Source of the DNA: Nitrosomonas mobilis
Lineage (GTDB): Bacteria; Pseudomonadota; Gammaproteobacteria; Burkholderiales; Nitrosomonadaceae
Length of the DNA stretch: 64,000 nt
Assembly: GCF_900103035.1 (NCBI RefSeq)
Contig: NZ_FMWO01000049.1
Location: forward strand, 1-64,000
Direction of reading: 5' to 3'
Position 1 is the stretch's first letter; each line of letters begins with the position of its first letter. Below the pieces are notes generated by a model that saw only the letters and a program-made list of their open reading frames with translations, was not told the DNA's origin and made no database searches. This document shows, piece by piece, positions 1 to 14,400 of the stretch. A program made the translations under genes and the position numbers.

Positions 1-2
1 GG

Positions 3-857
3 GCAGGGCGGGATGGCCTTGCCGCCGATGCCTGGATGATTTACGGACATGGAGATATCATCAAATCACGTCGTTTGCTCGACCTTAATCCAGCGCCAGC
101 ACCTGTCAGACAGGCAGCGCTCAACCGGTTGGATGCCCTGCTCAAGCTGTGTGAAACCACGACCTGTCGCCGAGTGCATCTGCTCCAATATTTTGGAGAA
201 ACGCCAGATTACTCCGCATGTGGTCATTGCGACATCTGCCGGGAGAGCCTGCCCGCTCGGGATATGACCATTCCCGCGCAAAAGGCGTTGTCCTGTATTT
301 ATCGAACTGGCCAAAGTTTTGGCGTGGAATATCTGATTGATATCCTGTTAGGCAAGTCGACCATAAGAGCCAAACAATGGCATCACGATAAAATCAGCAC
401 ATTCGGTATCGGCCGGGAATTGGACGCCTCTGGCTGGCGCGTGATTTTCAGGCATCTGCTGGCTCTCGGCTATCTGGAGGTTAATTATGAACGCAATACG
501 CTGCGACTCACTCCGGCCGCAAGAGAAATTCTGCGCAATCAGCATAAAATTCTGCTTAGATCTCAGCCCGAACGTAGACTGTTGAAAGATAAAAAAACTA
601 ATCACCCCGATCATTTCACGCTCCCTGATCAGCAACTCTGGGAAACATTGCGGCTCTGGCGGCAAACTGTCGCTAAAGAACACGACGTGCCGGCCTATGT
701 TGTTTTTCACGACACTACCCTGCTGGAATTGATACGCCTGCGGCCGCAGTCCAGCCATGCGTTGCAAGAAGTATCCGGCATGGGCGCCACCAAGCTTTCG
801 CGCTACGGTGATACGTTGCTGGAAATTTTGCGCATGCCAGTGACTAATCTCGAATAA
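3..857 (+). CDS. recQ: ATP-dependent DNA helicase RecQ, C-terminal part (5' end outside window)
   Basis: The reading frame is open from base 3 and begins inside the helicase core with the RecQ-typical AGRDG..ADAWMIYG segment, so the start lies upstream of the window. Next comes the RecQ zinc-binding region (CETTTC, then CGHCDIC, about residues 50-85 of the visible part), a winged-helix region, and a C-terminal HRDC domain containing EVSGMGATKLSRYG near the end. RecQ is a 3'-5' helicase that acts in recombination repair and at stalled forks. The gene ends at a TAA. The porin that follows is separated by about 260 bp and has its own ribosome binding site, so it is probably a separate transcript. 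Identity is secure; only the 5' portion is missing. Confidence 0.95.
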   Translation, partial: AGRDGLAADAWMIYGHGDIIKSRRLLDLNPAPAPVRQAALNRLDALLKLCETTTCRRVHLLQYFGETPDYSACGHCDICRESLPARDMTIPAQKALSCIYRTGQSFGVEYLIDILLGKSTIRAKQWHHDKISTFGIGRELDASGWRVIFRHLLALGYLEVNYERNTLRLTPAAREILRNQHKILLRSQPERRLLKDKKTNHPDHFTLPDQQLWETLRLWRQTVAKEHDVPAYVVFHDTTLLELIRLRPQSSHALQEVSGMGATKLSRYGDTLLEILRMPVTNLE

Positions 858-1120
858 AAGCGTACTTGTTGGTCTATTTTTTGAGAACAGCTCTTGTTGT
901 TGCTCAAATACAACAGAAAGTAGTTAAAAAGCTAAATAATGCTGGTTTGTTGTTGCATCGATGGAATGTCTTGGGCACAATCCGCTTAACCCTACCGGGT
1001 CGGTGAGTCCTGATCTAGCGGGGGCATTGATTGATGCATTCCGTGAGCAAATTACGAATAAGCAGTAAGCAGTATGCAGTACGATAACTTTTGTGGTTTT
1101 TTTCTTAAGGAGAGTTTTAA

Positions 1121-2332
1121 ATGAAAAAAAGACTGATTTCGCTGGCAGTAGCCGGTGTGTTGGCAGCACCAATGGTGGCTTCTGCTGATGGTACACATGT
1201 CACTATCTTTGGCCGCTTGCAAGCTGAGTACGCCACTGTCGATGTGGATGGTTTCAATGCGCAAACTGCTATTGTTGATGATGCACTGCAATCCCGTTGG
1301 GGACTGCAGGTTGCTGAAGATCTGGGAATGGGTCTGCAAGCAATCGGCCGTGTTGAATTTTCTTTCAACCCTGGTGCTGGTTCCAATCAAACCGCCCGGG
1401 AACAATGGGTTGGTCTGGGTGGCGAACAATGGGGTGAATTGAAATTTGGTCGCGTACAATCTCCGTTCAAGGATTTTGCCGGTGGTCAATCAATCGATCC
1501 TTTCGCGTACACCAGCTTGCATGCAACGGGTAGCGGTGGTTTGATGGTTTCATCACAAAATGGTTATGGTGCAGGTGACAACAGTTTTGTCAACAGCGCG
1601 GTACGTTTTGACTCACCTGTTGTTGAAGGATTTGCATTGTCTGCCTTGTTAATGCCGGGTGATGCTGACAAACGTGATCCGGTACTGAATCCATTTGTTA
1701 GTGGATCTGGCAATCCAGCTAATGCTGGCGGCGAAAACGGCGAATGGGATTTTCAGGTTGCTGGTAAATACAGTGCACAAATAAATGAATTTAACTTCGA
1801 CATCTTCGGTGGCTATTCCCGCGATAACGTAAGCAAATTTCAAAAATCTTTCGGCGGCGTCAAAGATGACGAAGAAATCTGGCGCGGTGGTGCGCTCGCG
1901 GGTTTCGCAGACTTCCGTTTGCGTGGCCAGTTTGAATGGGTGAACAACGCCAATCCATTTGGTGGTGCGGCTACTTGTACCGATGCGGCTGCATTTGGCA
2001 GTGCTGTTGGTCCTGTCAGTCTGGATGGTGGTCGTGGCCAATGTAATTCGGCTATGAATGCCAACGGTGATGGTTATCTGTGGATGGCAGGTGCCGACTA
2101 CACCATTGGTAATACCATGCTGATCGCACAAGGTGGTATGACTAAAGCCAAAAGCGAAGGCTTCATTGCCAAACGTAATGTCGAAAATATCACCGTGGGT
2201 GTGATTCATAACCTGAGCCGCCGCTCCAGCCTGTTTGGTGGTTATCAGCGCGTTTGGGTGAAAGACAGAAATCTGGTAGGGGTTGACGCTGACCGTAACG
2301 TTTACTCAGTAGGCTTACGTCACGATTTCTAA
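1121..2332 (+). CDS. Outer-membrane porin, Gram-negative general porin family
   Basis: The 403-residue product has a classical signal peptide (MKKRLISLAVAGVLAAPMVA, cleavage after ASA near residue 22) followed by VTIFGRLQAEY, the usual first beta strand of betaproteobacterial trimeric porins. The chain alternates as expected for a beta barrel and ends in a C-terminal phenylalanine (GLRHDF), the signal recognised by the BAM machinery. It would form a water-filled diffusion channel for small solutes. The start is fixed by AAGGAGAG eight bases upstream of the ATG. A strong terminator follows, so the gene is probably monocistronic. The substrate preference cannot be read from the sequence. Confidence 0.93.
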   Translation: MKKRLISLAVAGVLAAPMVASADGTHVTIFGRLQAEYATVDVDGFNAQTAIVDDALQSRWGLQVAEDLGMGLQAIGRVEFSFNPGAGSNQTAREQWVGLGGEQWGELKFGRVQSPFKDFAGGQSIDPFAYTSLHATGSGGLMVSSQNGYGAGDNSFVNSAVRFDSPVVEGFALSALLMPGDADKRDPVLNPFVSGSGNPANAGGENGEWDFQVAGKYSAQINEFNFDIFGGYSRDNVSKFQKSFGGVKDDEEIWRGGALAGFADFRLRGQFEWVNNANPFGGAATCTDAAAFGSAVGPVSLDGGRGQCNSAMNANGDGYLWMAGADYTIGNTMLIAQGGMTKAKSEGFIAKRNVENITVGVIHNLSRRSSLFGGYQRVWVKDRNLVGVDADRNVYSVGLRHDF

Positions 2333-2358
2333 TCGAATACGAAGTCGACTTGCTGTAT

Positions 2359-2389
2359 AAAAAGGGTGCCTGTTGGCACCCTTTTTTTT
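2359..2389 (+). terminator. Rho-independent terminator of the porin gene
   Basis: A 10-bp perfect stem (AAAGGGTGCC / GGCACCCTTT) with a four-base TGTT loop is followed by a run of T residues. It lies 27 bases after the porin stop codon and is a textbook intrinsic terminator. Confidence 0.92.
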
Positions 2390-2392
2390 AGG

Positions 2393-2975
2393 CTATGTCT
2401 GCATTAAACGTTGAAACTGATTTTCTCGCCCGAGAGCGGCCTGGAGTCCAGCGATTGGCGAGTTGCGCTCGCCCCAGCGTTCCAACCATCTACGCCAGTC
2501 GTCGCTTCAGAAAATGGCGTCCTTTGCCAGAGTAGCTCGCAATGGAGGCTCGATTGTCTTTTTATCAAGCGCATTCAACATGAAATTCGCTGCTGTGCCA
2601 GAATGGTTGCGTACTACCAGCTGTGCCACGTGCATGGATTTGCTTGCTGCATTTGCGCGGTGGACGATCCAAGTCGCGCTGACCTTTGCAGGAAAGGGGA
2701 AAGAACGTTTCATCCAACTCGATGATTCCTTGCAGGCGTTGACTTGAGTGGCTGCCGGCAAAGTCAGGAACCGATGACGCCAGTGAAAACCGGTATTTTT
2801 GTCTATTTCGCATTGCCTGATGCCCGCTCGCTGCCTGCCTATCGCCAGAGTGTCAGCAAAGGTTTGTAGCATTTGCGGTTTGAACCTCAAAATCTGGCGA
2901 GACGGTGACAGAGAATATGCTTGCGTGATAGCATCTCGGGGCCACAACGGGGAATCCAGGCATGCGCACAGTGAT
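2393..2975 (-). pseudogene. Decayed IS1595-family transposase relic
   Basis: Read on the minus strand, fragments of an IS1595-type DDE transposase appear in order but in different frames. There is a zinc-ribbon remnant (PRCG near 2940, then LRFK), a helix-turn-helix-like segment IDKNTGFHWRHRFL, the catalytic-core start GIIELDETFF followed by KGQRDLDRPPRK, then LVVRNHSGTAANF and LAKDAIF with a stop codon directly after it, and finally the C-terminal tail (WLERWGERN..., LQAALGRE) ending at the stop at 2393-2395. Several frameshifts and stops are present. The stretch between LAKDAIF and the C-terminal tail is missing, so this is not a functional transposase. It marks the left edge of the GC-rich restriction island. 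Terminal inverted repeats were not identified with confidence. Confidence 0.8.
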
Positions 2976-3134
2976 TGGCCATCGAGCGGTTGATGACACC
3001 AACGACCTCACACTCACCGTCTGGTTCGACTCCTGACAGTAGTTGTTGAATTTGCTGTCAGACGCAAGCCGCGCTGTTGCGCTTGATGCAGGAACGGCAA
3101 TCGCGCACTGCGACTGAACAAACAGGAACCACAC

Positions 3135-4728
<1,594 letters not shown>

Positions 4729-4739
<11 letters not shown>

Positions 4740-5142
4740 AAAACCTGATTTATCGGCATTTGAAAAAGCCATCCAGCGCCTGGACGAAGGCTTTCAACGC
4801 TACCAGCAAGATATTACCGACACCCAGATAAGGGATGGCCTCATACAGCGCTTTGAGTTCACTTACGAACTCAGCCATAGAATGCTCAAGCGCTATCTTG
4901 AATTCGCTTCCGCCACACCCGAGCAGTACGACCGCATGGCATTCCAGGATTTGATCCGCTCCGGGAACGAGCAAGGCTTACTGCTCGGCGAATGGCCGCA
5001 CTGGAAACGGTATCGGGACATGCGCAGCAAAACCAGCCACACCTACGATGAGGTCGTTGCGCTGAGCGTGGTGGCGGGCATTCCCGATTTTTTGGAAGAG
5101 GCGCGTTTTCTCCGGGAAAGGCTGCGGGAACGGCTGGTATGA
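4729..5142 (+). CDS. HEPN-family protein of the HI0074 / nucleotidyltransferase-substrate-binding type (HepT-like)
   Basis: This 137-residue, mostly helical protein resembles the HI0074 family, partner of minimal nucleotidyltransferases. Such pairs (HEPN-MNT) act as toxin-antitoxin modules in which the HEPN protein is an RNase and the MNT protein silences it. The C-terminal half carries RSKTSHTY (R99 to Y106), which fits the HEPN RNase signature R-X4-6-H-X-Y, so toxin chemistry is plausible. The start chosen is the ATG at 4729 (MANEKPDL...). The frame is open much further upstream, but that part lies wholly inside hsdM and reads as a shadow. The gene overlaps hsdM by 11 bp and its stop overlaps the next start in ATGA, so all three are translationally coupled. 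The family assignment is firm; the toxin role is inference. Confidence 0.85.
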
Positions 5143-6713
5143 GTGAGGGTGTCCCGCTCATCGATATTCGCCCTGATCATTGGGAGATCGTGCGCGACAT
5201 TTTGAAAAAACACGTCCCGCAATACGCAGTCTGGGCATTCGGCTCGCGCGCGAAGTGGCATGCCAAACCCTATTCCGACCTCGACCTCGCGATCATCACT
5301 GACAAACCGCTTTCGCTGGCCGTCAGCGCCGCGCTGGCCGACGATTTTTCCGAATCCGACCTGCCGTGGAAAGTTGATGTCGTGGACTGGGCGACGATCA
5401 GTGCGTCGTTTCGGGAAATCATTGAGCGGGACAAGGTGGTGGTACAGGAGGGAAGCGAGAGCGTGGGTATGGCGGGTGAGTGGCGCGGAATTTCGCTTGG
5501 AAAAGCGTGCTCCAAGATCGGAAGCGGAGCTACTCCTCGTGGGGGCAAGGAGGCTTATCTTGGTGGCGATACCGCGCTGATCCGAAGCCAGAATATCTAC
5601 AACGACCGCTTCGTGCATGACGGCCTTGTATTTATCGACAACAAACAGGCTGACGAACTGAAGAATGTTGTTGTTGAGAAAGGCGATGTATTACTCAACA
5701 TCACCGGCGATTCCGTAGCGCGCTGCTGCCAAGTTGATGCAGACGTATTACCAGCCCGGGTGAATCAGCATGTCGCAATCATCCGACCCAATGCAGAAGT
5801 TCTGGATGCTGCGTTTCTTCGCTACTCGCTTGTAAGTCCTTCGTTGCAGGCGCATCTGCTTGCACTGGCGTCTGCCGGTGCGACGAGAAACGCGCTGACG
5901 AAAACGATGATTGAATCGCTATCGATTGCCGCACCCTCCATCACCGAACAACGCGCCATCGCCCACATCCTCGGCACGCTGGACGACAAGATCGAACTCA
6001 ACCGCCGTCGCAACCAGACCCTGGAGGCCATGGCCCGCGCCCTGTTCAAGGACTGGTTCGTCGACTTCGGCCCCGTCCGCGCCAAGATGGAAGGCCGCGA
6101 ACCCTACCTCCCCGCCGACCTCTGGCAACACTTCCCCGGCCGCCTCGACGCCGACGGCAAGCCGGAGGGGTGGGAGTCCGGGCGGCTAGACGATGCACTC
6201 GTCTTGCAGAGGGGGTTTGACCTGCCAGCCTCAGCTCGAACCCACGGCATGTATCCCGTCATGGCGGCGAGCGGAATCAATGGCTATCACGACAAGCATA
6301 TGGCCAAGGGGCCCGGAATCACTACGGGACGAAGTGGAATACTTGGTCGCGTGTTCCTGGTTCAGAGCGATTTCTGGCCGCTCAATACCTCACTCTGGGT
6401 AAAGGAGTTCAAGAGAGTTTCGCCGTTCTACGCATTCGAGCTTCTTCGCGGCCTTGACTTTGAGATGTTCAATGCAGGTTCCGCAGTGCCGACACTCAAC
6501 CGAAATCATGTCCATAATTTGCCGATTTTCCTTCCTCCTCGACAACTGATCGACTCTTTCGATGAGCAAGTCATGCCAATGCGTACGGCACAGCAAAAGA
6601 ACGAAGATGAATGCGAATTCCTCGCTCAACTCCGCGACACCCTGCTGCCCAAACTAATCTCCGGTGAGCTGCGCGTTCCGGGTGCTACCCGCATGGCGAG
6701 GGAGGTGGCATGA
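5139..6713 (+). CDS. hsdS: Fusion protein: nucleotidyltransferase (MNT) domain joined to type I specificity subunit HsdS
   Basis: The single 524-residue frame holds two proteins. Residues 1 to about 105 are a minimal nucleotidyltransferase: FGSRAKW (G35-S36) and YSDLDLAI (D47, D49) give the GS-X-D-X-D motif, and VDVVDW (D80 or D83) supplies the third acidic residue. From residue 111 (MAGEWRGISLGKACSKIGSG) it is a typical HsdS. A first target-recognition domain ends in TEQRAIAHILGTLDDKIELN and a central conserved helix. A second recognition domain follows (from about residue 345), and the C-terminal conserved LRDTLLPKLISGEL closes it. HsdS reads DNA sequence for the HsdM/HsdR complex. A Shine-Dalgarno-like AGGAGG at 5446-5451 precedes in-frame GTG 5463 and ATG 5469, so a separate HsdS could also be made. 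The gene overlaps its upstream and downstream neighbours by 4 bp each. Confidence 0.9.
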   Translation: MSEGVPLIDIRPDHWEIVRDILKKHVPQYAVWAFGSRAKWHAKPYSDLDLAIITDKPLSLAVSAALADDFSESDLPWKVDVVDWATISASFREIIERDKVVVQEGSESVGMAGEWRGISLGKACSKIGSGATPRGGKEAYLGGDTALIRSQNIYNDRFVHDGLVFIDNKQADELKNVVVEKGDVLLNITGDSVARCCQVDADVLPARVNQHVAIIRPNAEVLDAAFLRYSLVSPSLQAHLLALASAGATRNALTKTMIESLSIAAPSITEQRAIAHILGTLDDKIELNRRRNQTLEAMARALFKDWFVDFGPVRAKMEGREPYLPADLWQHFPGRLDADGKPEGWESGRLDDALVLQRGFDLPASARTHGMYPVMAASGINGYHDKHMAKGPGITTGRSGILGRVFLVQSDFWPLNTSLWVKEFKRVSPFYAFELLRGLDFEMFNAGSAVPTLNRNHVHNLPIFLPPRQLIDSFDEQVMPMRTAQQKNEDECEFLAQLRDTLLPKLISGELRVPGATRMAREVA

Positions 6714-7411
6714 CCGAAACCGTGCACATCTACTGCGATGAATCCTGCCATCTGGAAAATGATGGCATGAAGGCCATGGTGCTCGGTGCGCTGTGGTGTC
6801 CAGCTGGCCATCGCAAGCGGATGTCACGCAAGATCAAGGCGTTGAAGGCGGCACACGGCCTGGCTGACAACTTTGAAATCAAGTGGGTGAAGGTTTCTCC
6901 GGCGAAACTGCCATTCTATGTGGCCTTGCTCGATCTCTTTTTCGATGAGGTCATGCTGTGCTTTCGTGGCCTAGTGGTGCCGGACAAGCAGTTTCTCGAT
7001 CATGGGCGCTTCACGCAAAACCATGACGAGTTTTATTACAAGCAGTGGTACACGCTGCTCAACCGGTTGATCAACCCGGAAAAGCGCTATCGGATCTTCC
7101 TGGACACCAAGGACACGCAGGGTCGCCGCAAGGTGGCGAAGCTGCGAGATGTGCTGTGCAACGCGAACTACGATTTTGACCGCAGCATCATCGAGTCCAT
7201 CGAGCAGGTGCAGTCCCACGATGTGCCGCTGCTTCAATTGGCCGATTTATTGATCGGTGCACTGTCCTATGTGCACCGTGGATTGCATGGCAGCCCGGCA
7301 AAGCAGGCGCTGGTAGCACATGTCCGGCGTCGCAGCGGCTTGACTCTGGAGCAGAGTTCGCTCTGGCGAGCCGAGAAATTCAACCTGCTGGTCTGGAGGG
7401 CGCAGTCTTGA
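6710..7411 (+). CDS. DUF3800 domain protein in the restriction operon
   Basis: The 233-residue product begins with HIYCDESC (D10-E11-S12), the N-terminal signature of DUF3800. That family is predicted to have an RNase H-like fold and is often found in defence islands and mobile elements. The later conserved segments FLDTKD (about residue 138) and HDVPLLQLADLLIGA (about residues 170-184) supply further acidic residues that could complete a metal site. Its start overlaps the hsdS stop in ATGA and its own end overlaps the next gene, so it is embedded in the operon between hsdS and hsdR. Its function is unknown; a nuclease-like accessory role is inference. Confidence 0.85.
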   Translation: MTETVHIYCDESCHLENDGMKAMVLGALWCPAGHRKRMSRKIKALKAAHGLADNFEIKWVKVSPAKLPFYVALLDLFFDEVMLCFRGLVVPDKQFLDHGRFTQNHDEFYYKQWYTLLNRLINPEKRYRIFLDTKDTQGRRKVAKLRDVLCNANYDFDRSIIESIEQVQSHDVPLLQLADLLIGALSYVHRGLHGSPAKQALVAHVRRRSGLTLEQSSLWRAEKFNLLVWRAQS

Positions 7412-7920
7412 CGCCAGCGCCTGATTTGATCTTCATGAATGATTTTCCGGGATGGGATGCGTATGAGGACGCGATTTATGCTATCTACCTGGAAACCGTT
7501 GCACATGCACGGTTGACGTTCCGCAGTTGGCCGCTCAGGGTGCGCTTCAATCCCGAGACCAAACGCAAGGGCCACGGCTTTTGGCACCTGGTCTCGGAAG
7601 CGCCGACCCAAGACAACCGGAACGAGGAGGAGCGCATTCCAGACTTACGCCGTTGCGAGCGCGTGCGCTGGGTTGCGTGGTGTATTCTGCAGGCGGATGC
7701 AGGCGCGCCTGGATTTTCGTGGTGGGAGAATGAGCGTGGGCGCGATACGCACGTCGTGATCTGGGCAGAGCCGCACGACTATGCCGTGGTACTGGGGAAG
7801 CGCCCGGCGCAGCAAGGGCGGAGTTTTTATCTGCTGAAAACAGCCTACTGCTTGCGAAGCCACGCGATCCGCAAATTCACCAAGGAGAGGGACGCATGGC
7901 GGGCAACCCAAAAGGACTGA
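7408..7920 (+). CDS. Unrecognised 170-residue protein between hsdS/DUF3800 and hsdR
   Basis: I do not recognise this protein with confidence. It may start at TTG 7408, overlapping the previous stop, or at ATG 7435 (MNDFPGWDAY...), giving 161 residues. It is rich in tryptophan and charged residues. The C-terminal third, with DTHVVIWAEPHDYAVVLGKR, then YLLKTAYCL and a basic tail KFTKERDAW, recalls small nucleases of the barnase/EndoU/colicin/RelE (BECR) type, where a KTAY-like strand precedes a basic helix. That resemblance is by eye only. Tight coupling to DUF3800 and the island-like codon use suggest it is an accessory of the restriction locus. Confidence 0.7.
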   Translation: MTPAPDLIFMNDFPGWDAYEDAIYAIYLETVAHARLTFRSWPLRVRFNPETKRKGHGFWHLVSEAPTQDNRNEEERIPDLRRCERVRWVAWCILQADAGAPGFSWWENERGRDTHVVIWAEPHDYAVVLGKRPAQQGRSFYLLKTAYCLRSHAIRKFTKERDAWRATQKD

Positions 7921-8041
7921 AGCCCCGGCACACTGCTGTGCAAGGGCTTCGGATACTCCTTCTACGCATGGCAGATGAGCTGTCGAGCATTGTAGCGGGT
8001 CGCCTTGCGGCAGTCAAGGCGTAGGTCAAAGGAGGCCGCAC

Positions 8042-11278
<3,237 letters not shown>

Positions 11279-11282
11279 CCAG

Positions 11283-11345
11283 TGGCGAAAAGAAACTGAT
11301 CCGTAACAGCATCTCCGAGTTTCTGATCCAACTTGGCAATTGAAT
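11283..11345 (+). pseudogene. Possible remnant of a RhuM-like gene start after hsdR
   Basis: Directly after hsdR a short open stretch reads GEKKLIRNSISEFLIQLGN and then hits a stop. It resembles the N-terminus of RhuM-family proteins, which often neighbour type I restriction genes and begin with a similar KxxIRNSTAEFLIF pattern. There is no start codon in frame and no continuation, so at most this is the stump of a lost gene at the right edge of the island. The resemblance is short and uncertain. Confidence 0.25.
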
Positions 11346-11418
11346 CAAATGTGAATGGCAATCATCTGCGGACAAAATGGTTGTTTCATAAAATCATGCT
11401 GTTACAGTATGTATGGAT

Positions 11419-14400
11419 TTATTCTACATGAGGCAAGCTGGTTATCATGCGAACTTCGGCCGTATGTTCCTGGTGATCATCCACCAGGGGAATAATCGGT
11501 TCCGGCTGTTCGATGCCGTCCAGCGTAACGCGCATCGCACCACGCTGTCCGGCATCATCACTATGAGTTTGTGATACCACGATATGGTAGACGGTTTCCC
11601 GGTAGCGGTAGTGCAGTGTGAATGTTTGCCAGGAGGCAGGCAAACAGGGTGTGAAATACAGTTTATCGACTTCCAGTCTTAGGCCGAGCAGAGATTCCAC
11701 AATCAGCCGATACATCCAGCCGGCAGAACCAGTGTACCAGCTCCATCCTCCGCGACCGGCATGCGGTGAAACTGCGTAGACATCAGCGGCAACGACATAG
11801 GGCTCGACTTTATAAATCGCTATTCCTGCCGCTGATTTTCCATGGTTGACCGGGTTGATCATGTTCAATAATTCCCACGCCCGCTGGTTGTCTCCCGCGG
11901 CCGCGAATGCCATGGCGGTCCAGATTGCCGCATGGGTGTACTGCCCACCATTTTCTCGCACGCCCGGGACATAACCCTTGATATAGCCGGGATCAAGATC
12001 CGAGGTGTCAAATGGGGGGTCCAGAAGCTGAATCAGTGCATTGTCATGCCGTACCAGGCGTGCATAGACGGCTTCTATGCCTTGCCGGGATCGTGCAGCA
12101 TCGCCCGCGCCGGAGAGCACCGACCAACTTTGTGAAATTGAATCGATCTGGCATTCGCTGTTGTTTGCTGATCCCAGCGCGGTGCCGTCGTCGAAGTAGG
12201 CACGGCGATACCAGCCGCCATCCCAGGCGTGCTGTTCGATATGTTGACGCAGTTCTGCGGCTGTACCGAGACATTGCTCGGCGAAAGACGCATCATCCTG
12301 TCGTTTTGCCAGCTCAGCAAAGCGAGTCAATACTTCATACAGGAAAAATCCCAGCCACACACTTTCGCCTTTGCCATGGATTCCTACCAGATTCATGCCA
12401 TCGTTCCAGTCACCTGAACCCATCAGAGGCAAGCCATGTTCGCCAAACCGTAAGGCATGCTGAATCGCTCGCGTACAGTGCTGATAGAGACTGGCTGACT
12501 CGTTTGACTGTGTCGGAAGATCGTAATATGAGTCGTCCTCGGGGTTGACCGGGCGGCCTTCCAGGAAGGGAATAGATTCATCCAGTACACCGCGATCGCC
12601 GGTACTCAGTACGTAGCGGCTTACTGCCAGTGGCAACCACAGGTAATCGTCGGAGCAGCGGGTGCGCACACCACGATTAGACGGTGGATGCCACCAATGC
12701 TGCACATCGCCTTCCACAAACTGATGCGCCGCGCACAACAGCAGATGTTCGCGTACACGCAGCGGTTCGGCATGGACCAGCGCCATGACATCCTGTAACT
12801 GGTCGCGAAAACCGAAGGCGCCACCTGATTGGTAATAACCGCTGCGTGCCCATAAACGGCAGCCCAGCGTTTGATAGACCAGCCAGCCATTGGCGAGCAC
12901 ATTGAGGGAAGGGTCGGGTGTTTCTATCTGCACGGTACCAAGGGTGTGGTTCCAGTACTGCCACACTGCTTCGAGCGCCGTACGCGCAGCCGCCGCTCCC
13001 CGCACCCGGCGTATCAGACTGCGCGCATCTTCAGCTCCGCGTCTGCCGGCCTGCCCCAAACGGAAAATGATTTCACGTTCCTGCCCATCCGCCAGGTCAA
13101 ATTTAATCTGAATGGCTGCGCAGGGGTCAAGCGCCGCGCCGGTTTTGCCGGAAAGCTGTGAGTGCGTCATTGCTGCAGGAGCTTTGAGTGAACCGTTGCG
13201 CCCGATGAATTCAGTGCGGTCGCAACTGATCGAGCGGTCTGTTTCGTCCACGTCGAAAAATGCGATACGACCGGTAAATTCGGCGTTGTAAGGGTTATGC
13301 GCGAACAGTGCGCCGCTGCTGGCGTCTATTTCGGTTGTAATATGCATCACCGATTTTGACCGCAAGTCACCCAGCACCCACTCGACATAGCCGGTTGCGG
13401 AGAGTTGTCGTGGGCGTCCGGATGCATTCCGTACCTTCAATACAGAATACTTGACGGCAGCATCTATTCCGACATAAACCCATAATTCGGAGACAATGCC
13501 ACTCTCGGTGTGCTCGAATACACTATAGCCAAATCCATGTCGAGTCACGTAGGCATTAGTGCCGCGGCAGGGCAGGGGTGTGGGCGACCAGTAGTGTCCG
13601 CTTTCTTCATCACGTAAATAAAAAGCTTCGCCACTGATGTCGGATACCGGATCATTGTGCCAGGGCGTCAGCCGGAATTGGTGGGCGTTCTCACTCCAGG
13701 TATACGCCTGCCCACTCTCGGAGATGACGGTACCGAAATGCGGATTGGCCAGCACATTCACCCATGGTGCAGGCGTAATTTGTTTGTCTGTCGTCGTAAT
13801 AACATACTCGCGCCCGTCCGCAGTGAAACCACCCAATCCGTTCTGCAGGGTGAGATCCTTTCTTGGAAATTTGCTGTCGCTTGCGGGATCAGCGCGGTGG
13901 TTGCGGATTGCACGTAATAGCGGCATTCGCCGGACTTTGGTTCGGGGATGATTGATCTGTTCCGCCAGCGTTCCGTGACTATCCGTGATGATGATACGAG
14001 CGACCGACTGAAACAGGATGCGATCTTCGTTTGACATCTGCTCCGTTTGTCGCACGAAGATGCCACCTGGCCGGTCGATGACATGGGCTTCAGTGCCCGT
14101 TGCAATCAATCCGATAATCTGATCCTGCAACAACTGCCGGTAACCGGCGCGGTCCTCGTTCCAGATGACCAGATCCACTGCAAGTCCTTTCAGGCGCCAG
14201 TAGGCATGGGCCTGCACCAGTTGGCGCACCAGTTCGATATTGGCTGCATCGCTGATCTGCAACAGGACAATCGGCAAATCACCCGAAACCGCGTAGCCCC
14301 ATAATTCGGATTGTCCACGGTGATTCTGCTTCAGAATGCTGGTCTCGGCACGAAATTTATCGTTGCTATAGATAATGGCGTTTGCCAGGCGGCCATAGAG

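Noticed and set aside
961-1068. 35-codon ORF (MECLGHNPLNP...) between recQ and the porin gene
   Set aside because: No ribosome binding site or recognisable family; it may be chance or a gene scrap.
7968-8024. 18-codon ORF before hsdR
   Set aside because: Too short, with no convincing ribosome binding site and no known match.
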